Below, piece by piece: positions 55,820-64,000 of a stretch of 64,000 nucleotides of DNA. The notes under the pieces were generated by a model. That model did not search any database, was not told the DNA's origin, and was given only the letters and a program-made list of their open reading frames with translations. Position numbers and translations under genes: made by a program. The first letter of the stretch is position 1; each line of letters opens with the position of its first letter. Origin of the DNA: Hydrogenophaga sp. GTDB lineage: Bacteria > Pseudomonadota > Gammaproteobacteria > Burkholderiales > Burkholderiaceae_C. The stretch spans positions 124,001 through 188,000 of the forward strand of contig NZ_JAUCZG010000003.1 of NCBI RefSeq assembly GCF_030373225.1, read 5' to 3'.

Positions 55820-57330
55820 GCACCGCGTCTGTCTCCGTTGTGCCCATGCTGGAGTTGCGCAAGGCCACGAAAAAATACGCCGGCATACCGGCCATCGATG
55901 AGGTCGACTTCGCGCTGCTGCCGGGCGAGGTGCATGCCATCGTCGGCGAGAACGGTGCCGGCAAATCGACCTTGACCAAGGTGATGGCCGGAGTGGTCAC
56001 GCTCAGTTCGGGCGAGATGCGGGTCGAGGGCCGCATCGTCAACCCGCAGACGCCGAACGAGGCGCGCGAGCTGGGCATTGCGATGGTGTTCCAGGAGACC
56101 AGTCTGGTGCCGACCATGACCGTGGCGCAGAATCTGTTTCTTGGCCAGGAGCATTTCTTCAACCGGCTGCGCGGCATCTATATCGCCGCGCAGCAGTTCA
56201 TGCAGTCGCTGCAATTCGACGTCGACCCGACAGTGCAGGTGAGCCTGCTCGGAGCAGCAAAGAAGCAGATGGTCGAGATCGCTCGCGCAGTGCTGCACAA
56301 GGCGCGCGTCATCATCTTCGATGAACCCACTGCGAGCCTGACGCCGGAGGAGAAGAAATATTTCTTCGATCTGATCGCCAACCTCAAGACCCGTGGCGTG
56401 TCGGTCATCTTCATCTCGCACGCTCTCGAAGAAGCCCTGCACATCTCGGACCGAATCACCATCCTGCGCGACGGCCGACACGTGGTCACCGACGATACGA
56501 ACAAGTTCGACCGCGCCCGCATCGTGCAGGCGATGGTAGGACGTGACTTGTCGCAGACGCTCTACGGTCAACGCAAGACACACGTTCGGCCGCAGGGAAA
56601 GCGCGTTTTGTCGGTGCAGAACCTGCGCATGGCGGCCATGGTGAAAAACAATTCCTTGTCGGTGTTTGCCGGCCAGATCACCGGCGTGTTCGGTCTTGTC
56701 GGCTCGGGCCGAACCGAGACCTTCAAGGTGGTGGCGGGTGTCATCAAGCGCGATTTCATGCACGGTGGCGACGTTTTCCTCAACGGTCGGGCGGTGCGTT
56801 ATTTCGTACCCGCTGAGGCGGTACGCGACGGCATTGCCTATGTCACCGAGGATCGCAAGATCGAAGGCTTCTTCGAGACCAGGTCGATCGCCGACAACAT
56901 CTACCTGGGATTGCTGGCCAAGTTGCGCGGGCGGCGAACATTGGTGTCCCGAGCCGAGGCGGGCGAGATCGGCGAAGCGTGGATCAAGCGGCTGAACATC
57001 CGCGCCATCAATCGCGACGTCAAGGCCATCGAACTGTCCGGGGGCAACCAGCAGAAGGTGGTGATTGCCAAATCGCTGATTCAGGATCCCGAACTGATCA
57101 TCTTCGACGAGCCGACGCGCGGCGTCGACGTCGGCGCCATCAGCGAGATCCATGAACTGATCAACCGACTGGCCGATGAAGGCAAGGCGGTGGTGGTGAT
57201 CTCCTCGTACCTGCCCGAGATCATGGCGTTGTCCGATCGCATCCTGGTACAGCGCATGGGCAAGGTGGTCGAGGAGTACTCGGCGACCGAAGCCACCGAG
57301 GAGAAGATCATGTACGCAGCGATCCACTGA
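55816..57330 (+). CDS. Sugar-type ABC transporter ATP-binding protein (RbsA type)
   Basis: Double ATPase of 504 residues. The first half has Walker A GENGAGKST at residues 44-52 and a Walker B IIFDEPTASLT. The second half shows the degenerate VFGLVGSGRTET, the intact signature LSGGNQQKVVIAKSL and LIIFDEPTRGVDVG, the usual RbsA asymmetry. The ATG at 55816 overlaps the propeller stop. It powers both permeases at 50370 and 52524. Its TGA shares one base with the next ATG. Confidence 0.93.
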   Translation: MSTASVSVVPMLELRKATKKYAGIPAIDEVDFALLPGEVHAIVGENGAGKSTLTKVMAGVVTLSSGEMRVEGRIVNPQTPNEARELGIAMVFQETSLVPTMTVAQNLFLGQEHFFNRLRGIYIAAQQFMQSLQFDVDPTVQVSLLGAAKKQMVEIARAVLHKARVIIFDEPTASLTPEEKKYFFDLIANLKTRGVSVIFISHALEEALHISDRITILRDGRHVVTDDTNKFDRARIVQAMVGRDLSQTLYGQRKTHVRPQGKRVLSVQNLRMAAMVKNNSLSVFAGQITGVFGLVGSGRTETFKVVAGVIKRDFMHGGDVFLNGRAVRYFVPAEAVRDGIAYVTEDRKIEGFFETRSIADNIYLGLLAKLRGRRTLVSRAEAGEIGEAWIKRLNIRAINRDVKAIELSGGNQQKVVIAKSLIQDPELIIFDEPTRGVDVGAISEIHELINRLADEGKAVVVISSYLPEIMALSDRILVQRMGKVVEEYSATEATEEKIMYAAIH

Positions 57331-57995
57331 TGGACCATGTCATGAACCAGCCTCCCTCATCAGGCACGAGCGCCGGCAAACGTGCGCCGATCGACTTCTA
57401 CTTCGACTTCATTTCCAGCTATGGCTACTTTGCCAGTTTGCGGATCGAGGACATCGCCGCGCGCCATGGCTGCACGGTGCGATGGCACAGCATGCTTTTG
57501 GGTGTTTCGGTGATGAAGGTGATGGGCCTGAAGCCGTTGCTGGAAACGCCACTGAAAGGGGACTATGTGCAGCATGATGCCGCGCGCTACATGCGTCGGC
57601 ACGGCCTGATGCTGGCGCGCAAGATCAGCGATCCGATGATGGACCCCCGGCCAGCAGCACGTGCGTTCTACTGGGTACGGCGTCACCATCCGAACTCCGA
57701 GGCGGCCTTTGCGCGCGCTGTGTACGACCGCTACTGGCGACTGGGCAAGGACTTGTCGCTGCCGCAGGAGATCGCCGCAGTTGCCGCACAGGAGCCGACA
57801 CTCGGCATCGACCCTGAAGCGCTGCGCGCGGGCGAGGCCAGCGACGAAGCACGCCAAGACCTGCGCGAAGCGGTGGCCGCAAGTATTGAATGCGGCGTCT
57901 TTGGCTCCCCCTTCGTTCTGGTGGACGGCGAGCCTTTCTGGGGCTCGGACCGCCTCGATGTGCTTGACGAATGGTTGGCCTGCGGCGGCTGGTGA
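57330..57995 (+). CDS. GST-kappa / 2-hydroxychromene-2-carboxylate isomerase-like protein
   Basis: DsbA-fold protein of 221 residues. FYFDFISSYGYFASLR near the start and GVFGSPFVLVDGEPFWGSDRLDVLDEWL near the end are typical of HCCA isomerases (named NahD in naphthalene degradation), written here as two separate motifs. The usual Ser-Pro of the glutathione-contact motif is Ser-Ser here. The family isomerises aromatic pathway intermediates using glutathione. Start at 57330 (TGATG with the ATPase stop) or at the ATG at 57342. Its substrate in this cluster is unknown. Confidence 0.82.
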   Translation: MDHVMNQPPSSGTSAGKRAPIDFYFDFISSYGYFASLRIEDIAARHGCTVRWHSMLLGVSVMKVMGLKPLLETPLKGDYVQHDAARYMRRHGLMLARKISDPMMDPRPAARAFYWVRRHHPNSEAAFARAVYDRYWRLGKDLSLPQEIAAVAAQEPTLGIDPEALRAGEASDEARQDLREAVAASIECGVFGSPFVLVDGEPFWGSDRLDVLDEWLACGGW

Positions 57996-58030
57996 GTCGC
58001 TGAGCCCCCCCAAATGAAACGGAAATCTCC

Positions 58031-59260
58031 ATGTCCACCTCGCCTCAAGCTGTTGAACGCGTTGCGTCACTGAGCGGCATCACCGTTCTCGACGTCACAC
58101 GGGTTGTCGCCGGGCCCTACTGCACGATGATGTTGGCCGACCTGGGCGCCATGGTGATCAAGGTCGAACACCCCACCGACCCTGATTTCGTGCGCGGCTT
58201 TCCTCCTTTTGCCGACGGCATCGAGGGCCAGGGCAGTGGGTACTTCGCGCAGTACAACCGCCACAAACTGGGCATCAGCCTGGATCTCAAGCGCCCCGAA
58301 GGCCGCGCGCTTTTCCTGGAGATGGCGACCAAGGCCGACATACTGATGGAAAACTTCCGCCCCGGCACAATGGAGAAGCTTGGCTTGGGTTACGAGACGT
58401 TGCGGCCACTGTGTCCGAGGCTGATCTACACCTCGATCAGCGGTTTTGGCCAAAGCGGGCCGCATTCGCGCCGCCCGGCCTTCGACAGCACCGCGCAGGC
58501 CGCCGGCGGACTCTGGTCGATGAACGGCGAGGCCGACGCGCCGCCGGTGCGCGTGGGCAGCATCATCGGTGACCTTGCCGCATCGTTTTATGCCACCATC
58601 GCCACGCTTGCCGCGCTGCGCGAGCGTGAACACAGCGGCCTTGGCCAGCGCGTCGACGTCGCCCAGCAGGATTCGGTGGTGACGCTCACCGAAAACGCCA
58701 TCGTCAATTACACGATGGCGGGTATCGTCGCCAGCCCAATGGGCAACGAACACCCATTCGCCAAGCCCTACGGTCAATATGCGTGCAAGGACGGGCACGT
58801 GTTCTTCGGCAGCTACAGCGACAAGCTGTGGCGAGAGGCTTGCCTTGTCTTCGGGATGCCCGGGCTGGCCGATGATCCGGAGATCGACACGATGGGCAAG
58901 CGCTTCGATCCGGCCACCTACGAGCGCCGGTTGCGCCCGGTCATCGAGGGCTGGTTCGCGCCGCGCACCAAGGCCGAACTGGAGGCCATGGCTGGCGACC
59001 GCATTGCGCTGACACCGGTGAAAAGCATGGACGAGGTGGTGGCCGACCCGCACCTGGCGGCGCGCGACATGTTCGTGCCCGTTCAGCTCCATGGCAAGTC
59101 GGTGACCGTGTTCGGCTCACCCATGCATTTGTCCGCCACGCCAGTGCAGACCCGTGGCGCGGCACCCGAACTGGGTCAGCACAACAGGGCGGTCTATCTC
59201 GACTGGCTCGGCATGGACCCCCAACGCTTCCACGCACTGCGGGCCGACGGAACGATTTGA
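58031..59260 (+). CDS. Class III CoA-transferase (CaiB/BaiF family)
   Basis: CoA-transferase of 409 residues, moving CoA between carboxylic acids. VLDVTRVVAGPYCTMMLADLGA at the start, ADILMENFRPGTMEKLG, and FDSTAQAAGG with the likely catalytic Asp are characteristic. It would activate a carboxylate for further degradation. GGAAA precedes the ATG. It is the last gene of the cluster, 35 bases after the isomerase-like gene, and no terminator is visible just behind it. Confidence 0.92.
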   Translation: MSTSPQAVERVASLSGITVLDVTRVVAGPYCTMMLADLGAMVIKVEHPTDPDFVRGFPPFADGIEGQGSGYFAQYNRHKLGISLDLKRPEGRALFLEMATKADILMENFRPGTMEKLGLGYETLRPLCPRLIYTSISGFGQSGPHSRRPAFDSTAQAAGGLWSMNGEADAPPVRVGSIIGDLAASFYATIATLAALREREHSGLGQRVDVAQQDSVVTLTENAIVNYTMAGIVASPMGNEHPFAKPYGQYACKDGHVFFGSYSDKLWREACLVFGMPGLADDPEIDTMGKRFDPATYERRLRPVIEGWFAPRTKAELEAMAGDRIALTPVKSMDEVVADPHLAARDMFVPVQLHGKSVTVFGSPMHLSATPVQTRGAAPELGQHNRAVYLDWLGMDPQRFHALRADGTI

Positions 59261-59368
59261 AGGCAGCACACCGGAGGCTGGCTGCGGTGACCGGCAGACC
59301 CTTGCCGCGCAAGCCACGAGTGTCCGCGACAGACCGCATCGGACGTCTCGATAGGGCTCGGTAAACAA

Positions 59369-59379
59369 CAGACTGTCGT
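59369..59379. repeat. 11-bp direct repeat, right copy
   Basis: CAGACTGTCGT, identical to 48211-48221. It lies in the 282-base gap between the CoA-transferase gene and tRNA-Asp. Apart from this and the tRNA terminator, the gap shows only short reading frames without family resemblance. Confidence 0.4.
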
Positions 59380-59482
59380 ATTTTTCAGTCCGGTGCATCC
59401 CGTTTGTGCCGATTTTGTCGCGCCAGCAGGCGGGCGATCGCATGGCGCGTCTGCACTGGCACCGCAACGAGACGATCACAAG

Positions 59483-59513
59483 AAAAAAGCCCGCTGCTTT
59501 CGCATCGGGCTTT
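59483..59513 (-). terminator. Intrinsic terminator of the tRNA transcript
   Basis: On the minus strand, AAAGCCCG and CGGGCTTT pair in an 8-base stem, with an inner TGC/GCA pairing over a four-base loop, and a T-run follows. It lies 30 bases beyond the 3' end of tRNA-Asp and ends the tRNA transcript. Confidence 0.85.
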
Positions 59514-59542
59514 ATCCAAGAAGTTGGTTTACAACGACATTT

Positions 59543-59619
59543 TGGCGGAGTGGACGGGGCTCGAACCCGCGACCCCCGGCGTGACAGGCCGGTATTCTAA
59601 CCAACTGAACTACCACTCC
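59543..59619 (-). tRNA. tRNA-Asp (GTC)
   Basis: 77 bases with encoded CCA. The acceptor stem is GGAGTGG paired with CCACTCC, and the anticodon loop CCTGTCACG carries GTC. The TTCGAGC T-loop and GGTTAGAA D-arm are normal. It is the last of three minus-strand tRNAs. Confidence 0.97.
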
Positions 59620-59689
59620 TGGTAGGTGGCTTCTGTTCTTGCGAACCAAGTGCCAACCACTTGTGCCTGAGCAGCCTTGCGGCCAATTC

Positions 59690-59765
59690 TGGCGACCCTA
59701 CGGGGATTCGAACCCCGGTACTCACCGTGAAAGGGTGATGTCCTAGGCCTCTAGACGATAGGGTC
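59690..59765 (-). tRNA. tRNA-Glu (TTC)
   Basis: 76 bases with encoded CCA. The acceptor stem is GACCCTA with TAGGGTC, and the anticodon loop CTTTCAC carries TTC. It lies 70 bases before tRNA-Asp on the same strand. gltX, the cognate synthetase gene, is close by upstream. Confidence 0.97.
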
Positions 59766-59784
59766 AAAACCTTGGGACTTGCCG

Positions 59785-59809
59785 AAACGTGGTTCTCTTC
59801 ACCACGTTT
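59785..59809. other. 9-bp hairpin between tRNA-Ala and tRNA-Glu
   Basis: AAACGTGGT and ACCACGTTT form a perfect 9-base stem with a seven-base loop. On the plus strand it ends in a T-run like a terminator, but nothing plus-stranded is transcribed toward it except across tRNA antisense. On the minus strand it would be an RNA hairpin 20 bases before tRNA-Glu, possibly a processing signal. Confidence 0.5.
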
Positions 59810-59822
59810 TTCGAAGCCTCGA

Positions 59823-59828
59823 ATTGTA
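59823..59828 (-). promoter_or_regulatory. Possible -10 element for tRNA-Glu/tRNA-Asp
   Basis: On the minus strand TACAATTCGAGGCTT lies about 60 bases before tRNA-Glu. The downstream AATTCGAGGCTT is shared with the element before tRNA-Ala, suggesting a duplicated promoter. No clear -35 box is seen. Confidence 0.4.
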
Positions 59829-59880
59829 GCATCGGAAAGTGTTGTTTCTTCCTTTGCTGCGCCTCGCGGCTTCTGATTTC

Positions 59881-59956
<76 letters not shown>

Positions 59957-60016
59957 ACAGGGTTTGCCGATTTGCTTCGCTGGCTTGAACCAGCGCTGCG
60001 TTTCAGCAAGCCTCGA

Positions 60017-60047
60017 ATTATAGGTGATTTTTTCAGGCGTTCTGCAA
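60017..60047 (-). promoter_or_regulatory. Promoter of the tRNA array
   Basis: On the minus strand, a consensus TATAAT (60017-60022) lies about 60 bases before tRNA-Ala, with TTGCAG about 19 bases further upstream inside the gltX 3' end. AATTCGAGGCTT follows the -10, as before tRNA-Glu. Confidence 0.6.
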
Positions 60048-61421
60048 ACGGTCCATCACCGTTTGACGTTTCTGCAGTTCCAGCACGGCATCGAGCGAGG
60101 GCGTCTGCGCGGTTCCCATCACCAGCACGCGCACCGGCATGGCGATCTGCGGCATCTTCAGGCCGTGTGCGCCGAGCACCTCCTTGATGGCCGCCGAGAT
60201 GGCGGCCTTGTCCCAGGCGATGTCGGCCAGCCTGCTTGCCAGCGCGGCCAGTGCCGGTCGCACCGCGTCGGTGACGTGCTGCGCGCGCTCGTCGGCGTTG
60301 GGCGTGATGTCGGCATAAAACGCCTTTGCCCACTGGGCCAGTGCCACCGTCGTGTCGCAGCGGTCCTTGAACAGGCCGCAGATCCGGGGCAGGCGTTCAT
60401 CCGCCTCGATGCCTTGCCACTGGAGCTGCTCGGCCACCAGGGCTGCCAGGGCGACGTCGTCCATGGCCTTGAGGTGCTGGGCATTGACCCAGCGCAGCTT
60501 GGCCTCGTCGAATTGCGCAGCGCTGCGGCCGAGGTGGTCGAGGTTGAACCACTCAAGGAACTGCGCGCGGCTGAAGATCTCATCGTCACCGTGGCTCCAG
60601 CCCAGGCGCGCGAGGTAGTTCACCATGGCGTCGGGCAGGTAGCCTTCGTCGCGGTACTGCGTGACGGGCTTGGCGCCGTTGCGCTTGCTCATCTTCTCGC
60701 CCTGCTCGTTGAGCACGGTGGGCAGGTGGGCGTACACCGGCGGCTCCTTGCCGAGTGCGCGAAAGATGTTGATCTGGCGCGGCGTGTTGTTCACATGGTC
60801 GTCGCCACGAATGACGTGGGTGATGGTCATGTCGATGTCGTCGACCACCACGCAGAAGTTGTAGGTGGGCGTGCCGTCGGGACGCGCGATCACGAGGTCG
60901 TCGAGCTCGTCGTTGCTGATCTCGATGCGGCCCTTGACCTTGTCGTCCCAGGCCACCACGCCGCCTTGCGGGTTCTTGAAGCGCAGCACGGGCTTCACGT
61001 CTGCGGGCACCGGCGGCAGCACCTTGCCGGGCTCGGGCCGCCAGGTGCCGTCGTAGCGCGGCTTCTCTTTGGCCGCCATCTGCGCCTCGCGCAGCGCGTC
61101 GAGCTCGGCCACGCTCATGTAGCACGGGTACACCAGGCCGGCGCTGACCATGTCGGCCAGCACGGCCTTGTAGCGGTCCATGCGCTGCATTTGATAGAAC
61201 GGGCCTTCATCGTGGTCCAGGCCCAGCCACTTCATGCCTTCGATGATGACGTCCACCGCGGCCTGCGACGAACGCTCCAGGTCGGTGTCTTCGATGCGCA
61301 GGATGAAGATGCCGCCAGTGGAGCGCGCAAACGCCCACGGGTAGAGCGCCGAGCGGATGTTGCCAAGGTGGATGAAGCCGGTGGGCGACGGGGCGAAACG
61401 GGTGCGGACGGTGGTGGTCAT
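60033..61421 (-). CDS. gltX: Glutamyl-tRNA synthetase
   Basis: Class I synthetase of 462 residues. The HIGH-type motif is in [12 protein letters not shown] near the N-terminus, and KMSKR in GEKMSKRNG in the middle. The anticodon-binding helical domain fills the C-terminal third. The ATG at 61421 ([11 protein letters not shown]) is preferred; the TTG at 61448 lies inside metZ. metZ ends two bases upstream, so the two are likely co-transcribed. Confidence 0.96.
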   Translation of the reverse strand: MTTTVRTRFAPSPTGFIHLGNIRSALYPWAFARSTGGIFILRIEDTDLERSSQAAVDVIIEGMKWLGLDHDEGPFYQMQRMDRYKAVLADMVSAGLVYPCYMSVAELDALREAQMAAKEKPRYDGTWRPEPGKVLPPVPADVKPVLRFKNPQGGVVAWDDKVKGRIEISNDELDDLVIARPDGTPTYNFCVVVDDIDMTITHVIRGDDHVNNTPRQINIFRALGKEPPVYAHLPTVLNEQGEKMSKRNGAKPVTQYRDEGYLPDAMVNYLARLGWSHGDDEIFSRAQFLEWFNLDHLGRSAAQFDEAKLRWVNAQHLKAMDDVALAALVAEQLQWQGIEADERLPRICGLFKDRCDTTVALAQWAKAFYADITPNADERAQHVTDAVRPALAALASRLADIAWDKAAISAAIKEVLGAHGLKMPQIAMPVRVLVMGTAQTPSLDAVLELQKRQTVMDRLQNA

Positions 61422-61422
61422 G

Positions 61423-62628
61423 TCAGGGCGTGAGGAGTCCGCGGTCAAGGTCGGTCTGGATGTCGTCGAGGTGTTCGAGGCCCACCGCCACGCGGATCAG
61501 GCCCTGGACCACACCGGCCGACTGGCGCTGTGCTTCGGTCAGGCGGCCGTGTGAGGTGCTGGCAGGGTGCGCGACCAGGGTTTTGGTGTCGCCGAGGTTG
61601 GTGGAGAGCGACATCACCTGCAGCGAGTCGAGCACATGGAAGGCGCGCGCGCGGGCCTCGTCACCAGCAGCTGCCTTGACCTCGAAAGACAGCACCGCGC
61701 CGCCGCTTCCCGACTGCTGGGCCATGGCCAGGGCGTGTTGCGGGTGGCTGGCCAGGCCGGGGTAGTGCACGCGCGCCACGGCCGGGTGGTCTTGCAGCCA
61801 CTGCGCGAGTTGAAGCGCGCGCGCCGACTGTGCCTGCATGCGGATGTCCAGCGTCTCCAGCCCCTTGAGCACGACCCAGGCGTTGAAGGGCGCCAGCGTC
61901 ATGCCGGCGCTCTTGAGCACCGGCAAAAAAGTCTTGGTCACCAGCTCCTGGCTGGCGCACAGGGCGCCGGCCATCACACGGCCCTGCCCGTCGAGGTATT
62001 TGGTGCCCGAGTGCATGACGATGTCCGCGCCCAGCGCGATGGGCAACTGCAGGGCCGGTGTGGCAAAGCAGTTGTCCACGCAGAGCAGCGCGCCGGCGTT
62101 GTGCGCGATGTCGGCCAGCGCGCGGATGTCGCACACCTCGGTGAGCGGGTTGGTGGGTGTTTCGGCGAACAGCAGCCGGGTGGTCGGCTGGATCGCGGCC
62201 TGCCACGCCGCCACGTCGGTCTGTGAAACGAAGGTCGACTCGACGCCGAACTTCGCCAGGTCGGTGCCGATGAGCTTGATGGTGGAGCCGAACATGGAGT
62301 GCGAACACACCACATGGTCGCCGGCCTTGAGCAGGCCCATGCACATCATGAGGATGGCCGACATGCCCGAGGCGGTGGAGATGCAGGCTTCGGCACCCTC
62401 GAGGGCCGCCAGGCGCTGCTCGAAGCTGGCCACGGTGGGATTGCCGTAACGGCCGTAGGTGAAGCCCTCTTCGTCACCGGCAAAGCGGCGCGCAGCCGAT
62501 TCGGCGCTCGGCTGCACGTAGCCGCTCGTGAGGTACAGGGCTTCCGAATTTTCGCCGTACTGGCTGCGTTCAACGGCTTCGCGCACGGCCAGCGTGTCGC
62601 GGTGAAGGTCGGTTTTCTTCGGCTTCAT
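61423..62628 (-). CDS. metZ: O-succinylhomoserine sulfhydrylase
   Basis: PLP enzyme of 401 residues in the Cys/Met metabolism family, making homocysteine directly from an O-acylhomoserine and sulfide. The PLP lysine is K210 in [30 protein letters not shown] and [11 protein letters not shown] are also present. The motif set favours MetZ over cystathionine gamma-synthase. The ATG at 62628 is chosen over the TTG at 62634. It lies 12 bases after purF, an order (purF-metZ) known in many proteobacteria. Confidence 0.93.
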   Translation of the reverse strand: MKPKKTDLHRDTLAVREAVERSQYGENSEALYLTSGYVQPSAESAARRFAGDEEGFTYGRYGNPTVASFEQRLAALEGAEACISTASGMSAILMMCMGLLKAGDHVVCSHSMFGSTIKLIGTDLAKFGVESTFVSQTDVAAWQAAIQPTTRLLFAETPTNPLTEVCDIRALADIAHNAGALLCVDNCFATPALQLPIALGADIVMHSGTKYLDGQGRVMAGALCASQELVTKTFLPVLKSAGMTLAPFNAWVVLKGLETLDIRMQAQSARALQLAQWLQDHPAVARVHYPGLASHPQHALAMAQQSGSGGAVLSFEVKAAAGDEARARAFHVLDSLQVMSLSTNLGDTKTLVAHPASTSHGRLTEAQRQSAGVVQGLIRVAVGLEHLDDIQTDLDRGLLTP

Positions 62629-62640
62629 GGGCAAAGACCT

Positions 62641-64000
<1,360 letters not shown>

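Noticed and set aside
59543-59619. Phage or island attachment at tRNA-Asp with a duplicated tRNA 3' end
   Set aside because: No second copy of the tRNA-Asp 3' end was seen near 48.1-48.3 kb, and there is no integrase. Only the unrelated 11-bp repeat is found.
59393-59625. Short open frames of 60-73 codons reaching into tRNA-Asp
   Set aside because: They run through the tRNA gene and its terminator, and three frames are open at once, so none is a credible gene.

Overview
The window is high-GC, densely packed bacterial chromosome. Gene content points to a betaproteobacterium of the Comamonadaceae (Hydrogenophaga-like): a membrane-bound cytochrome-type urate hydroxylase, a UraD/allantoate amidohydrolase fusion, gph-Rieske-sppA and pcm-rhodanese-tolC neighbourhoods, metZ rather than metB, a GSH-dependent formaldehyde pathway and a dispersed GGCTCAGGGCGAA-type repeat. 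The family call is inference from gene content. No phage, IS, integrase or CRISPR array is visible. No gene-free stretch exceeds 300 bases; the longest are 19108-19388 and 59261-59542.

Layout. (1) 94-2572: nucleotide-sugar genes manC and galE, convergent with a minus-strand run sppA, Rieske protein, gph, frmB, frmA (2560-6594). (2) 6672-22643: a purine catabolism block. puuD and xdhC are on the minus strand; a proline-rich TonB-like lipoprotein, divergent uraH/gntR, puuE, a uraD-allantoate amidohydrolase fusion, an M20 peptidase, maeB, an NCS2 purine permease, a three-gene ABC importer and a guanine-deaminase-like gene follow. A shared palindrome (core TGTATACA, preferred form CTGTATACACATT) sits before puuD, xdhC, uraH/gntR, the permease and the ABC importer, which marks a candidate regulon for the GntR protein. 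(3) 22640-26961: msrA, a LysR regulator divergent from a glutaryl-CoA dehydrogenase gene, and a K+/H+ antiporter. (4) 27068-34685: TetR regulator with operator, RND efflux pump, PIMT-like methyltransferase, rhodanese and TolC. (5) 34690-45045: surface glycan block with an RgpF-like protein, O-antigen ligase/polymerase, neuC, neuB, a glycosyltransferase and neuA on the minus strand; two tandem GT30 (Kdo-transferase) genes on the plus strand; and a phosphomannomutase gene. With manC and galE this gives GDP-mannose, UDP-galactose and a CMP-nonulosonate. (6) 45160-48110: alkylation repair (Ada/AlkA fusion, Ogt) and a DMT exporter.

(7) 48282-59260: the least familiar part. A GAF/PucR-type regulator diverges from a ribose-type ABC importer with two unlike permeases. 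The second permease is fused in frame to a strictosidine-synthase/SMP-30-like beta-propeller. A free paralogous propeller that has lost the likely metal ligands, the ATPase, a GST-kappa/HCCA-isomerase-like protein and a class III CoA-transferase follow, most overlapping or nearly so. It looks like a dedicated uptake and degradation module for an unknown, possibly lactone or aromatic, substrate. It lies beside the tRNA array, is less GC-rich in small samples, and is flanked by an 11-bp direct repeat.

(8) 59543-64000: tRNA-Asp, tRNA-Glu and tRNA-Ala on the minus strand, then gltX, metZ and the 3' part of purF, all minus strand.
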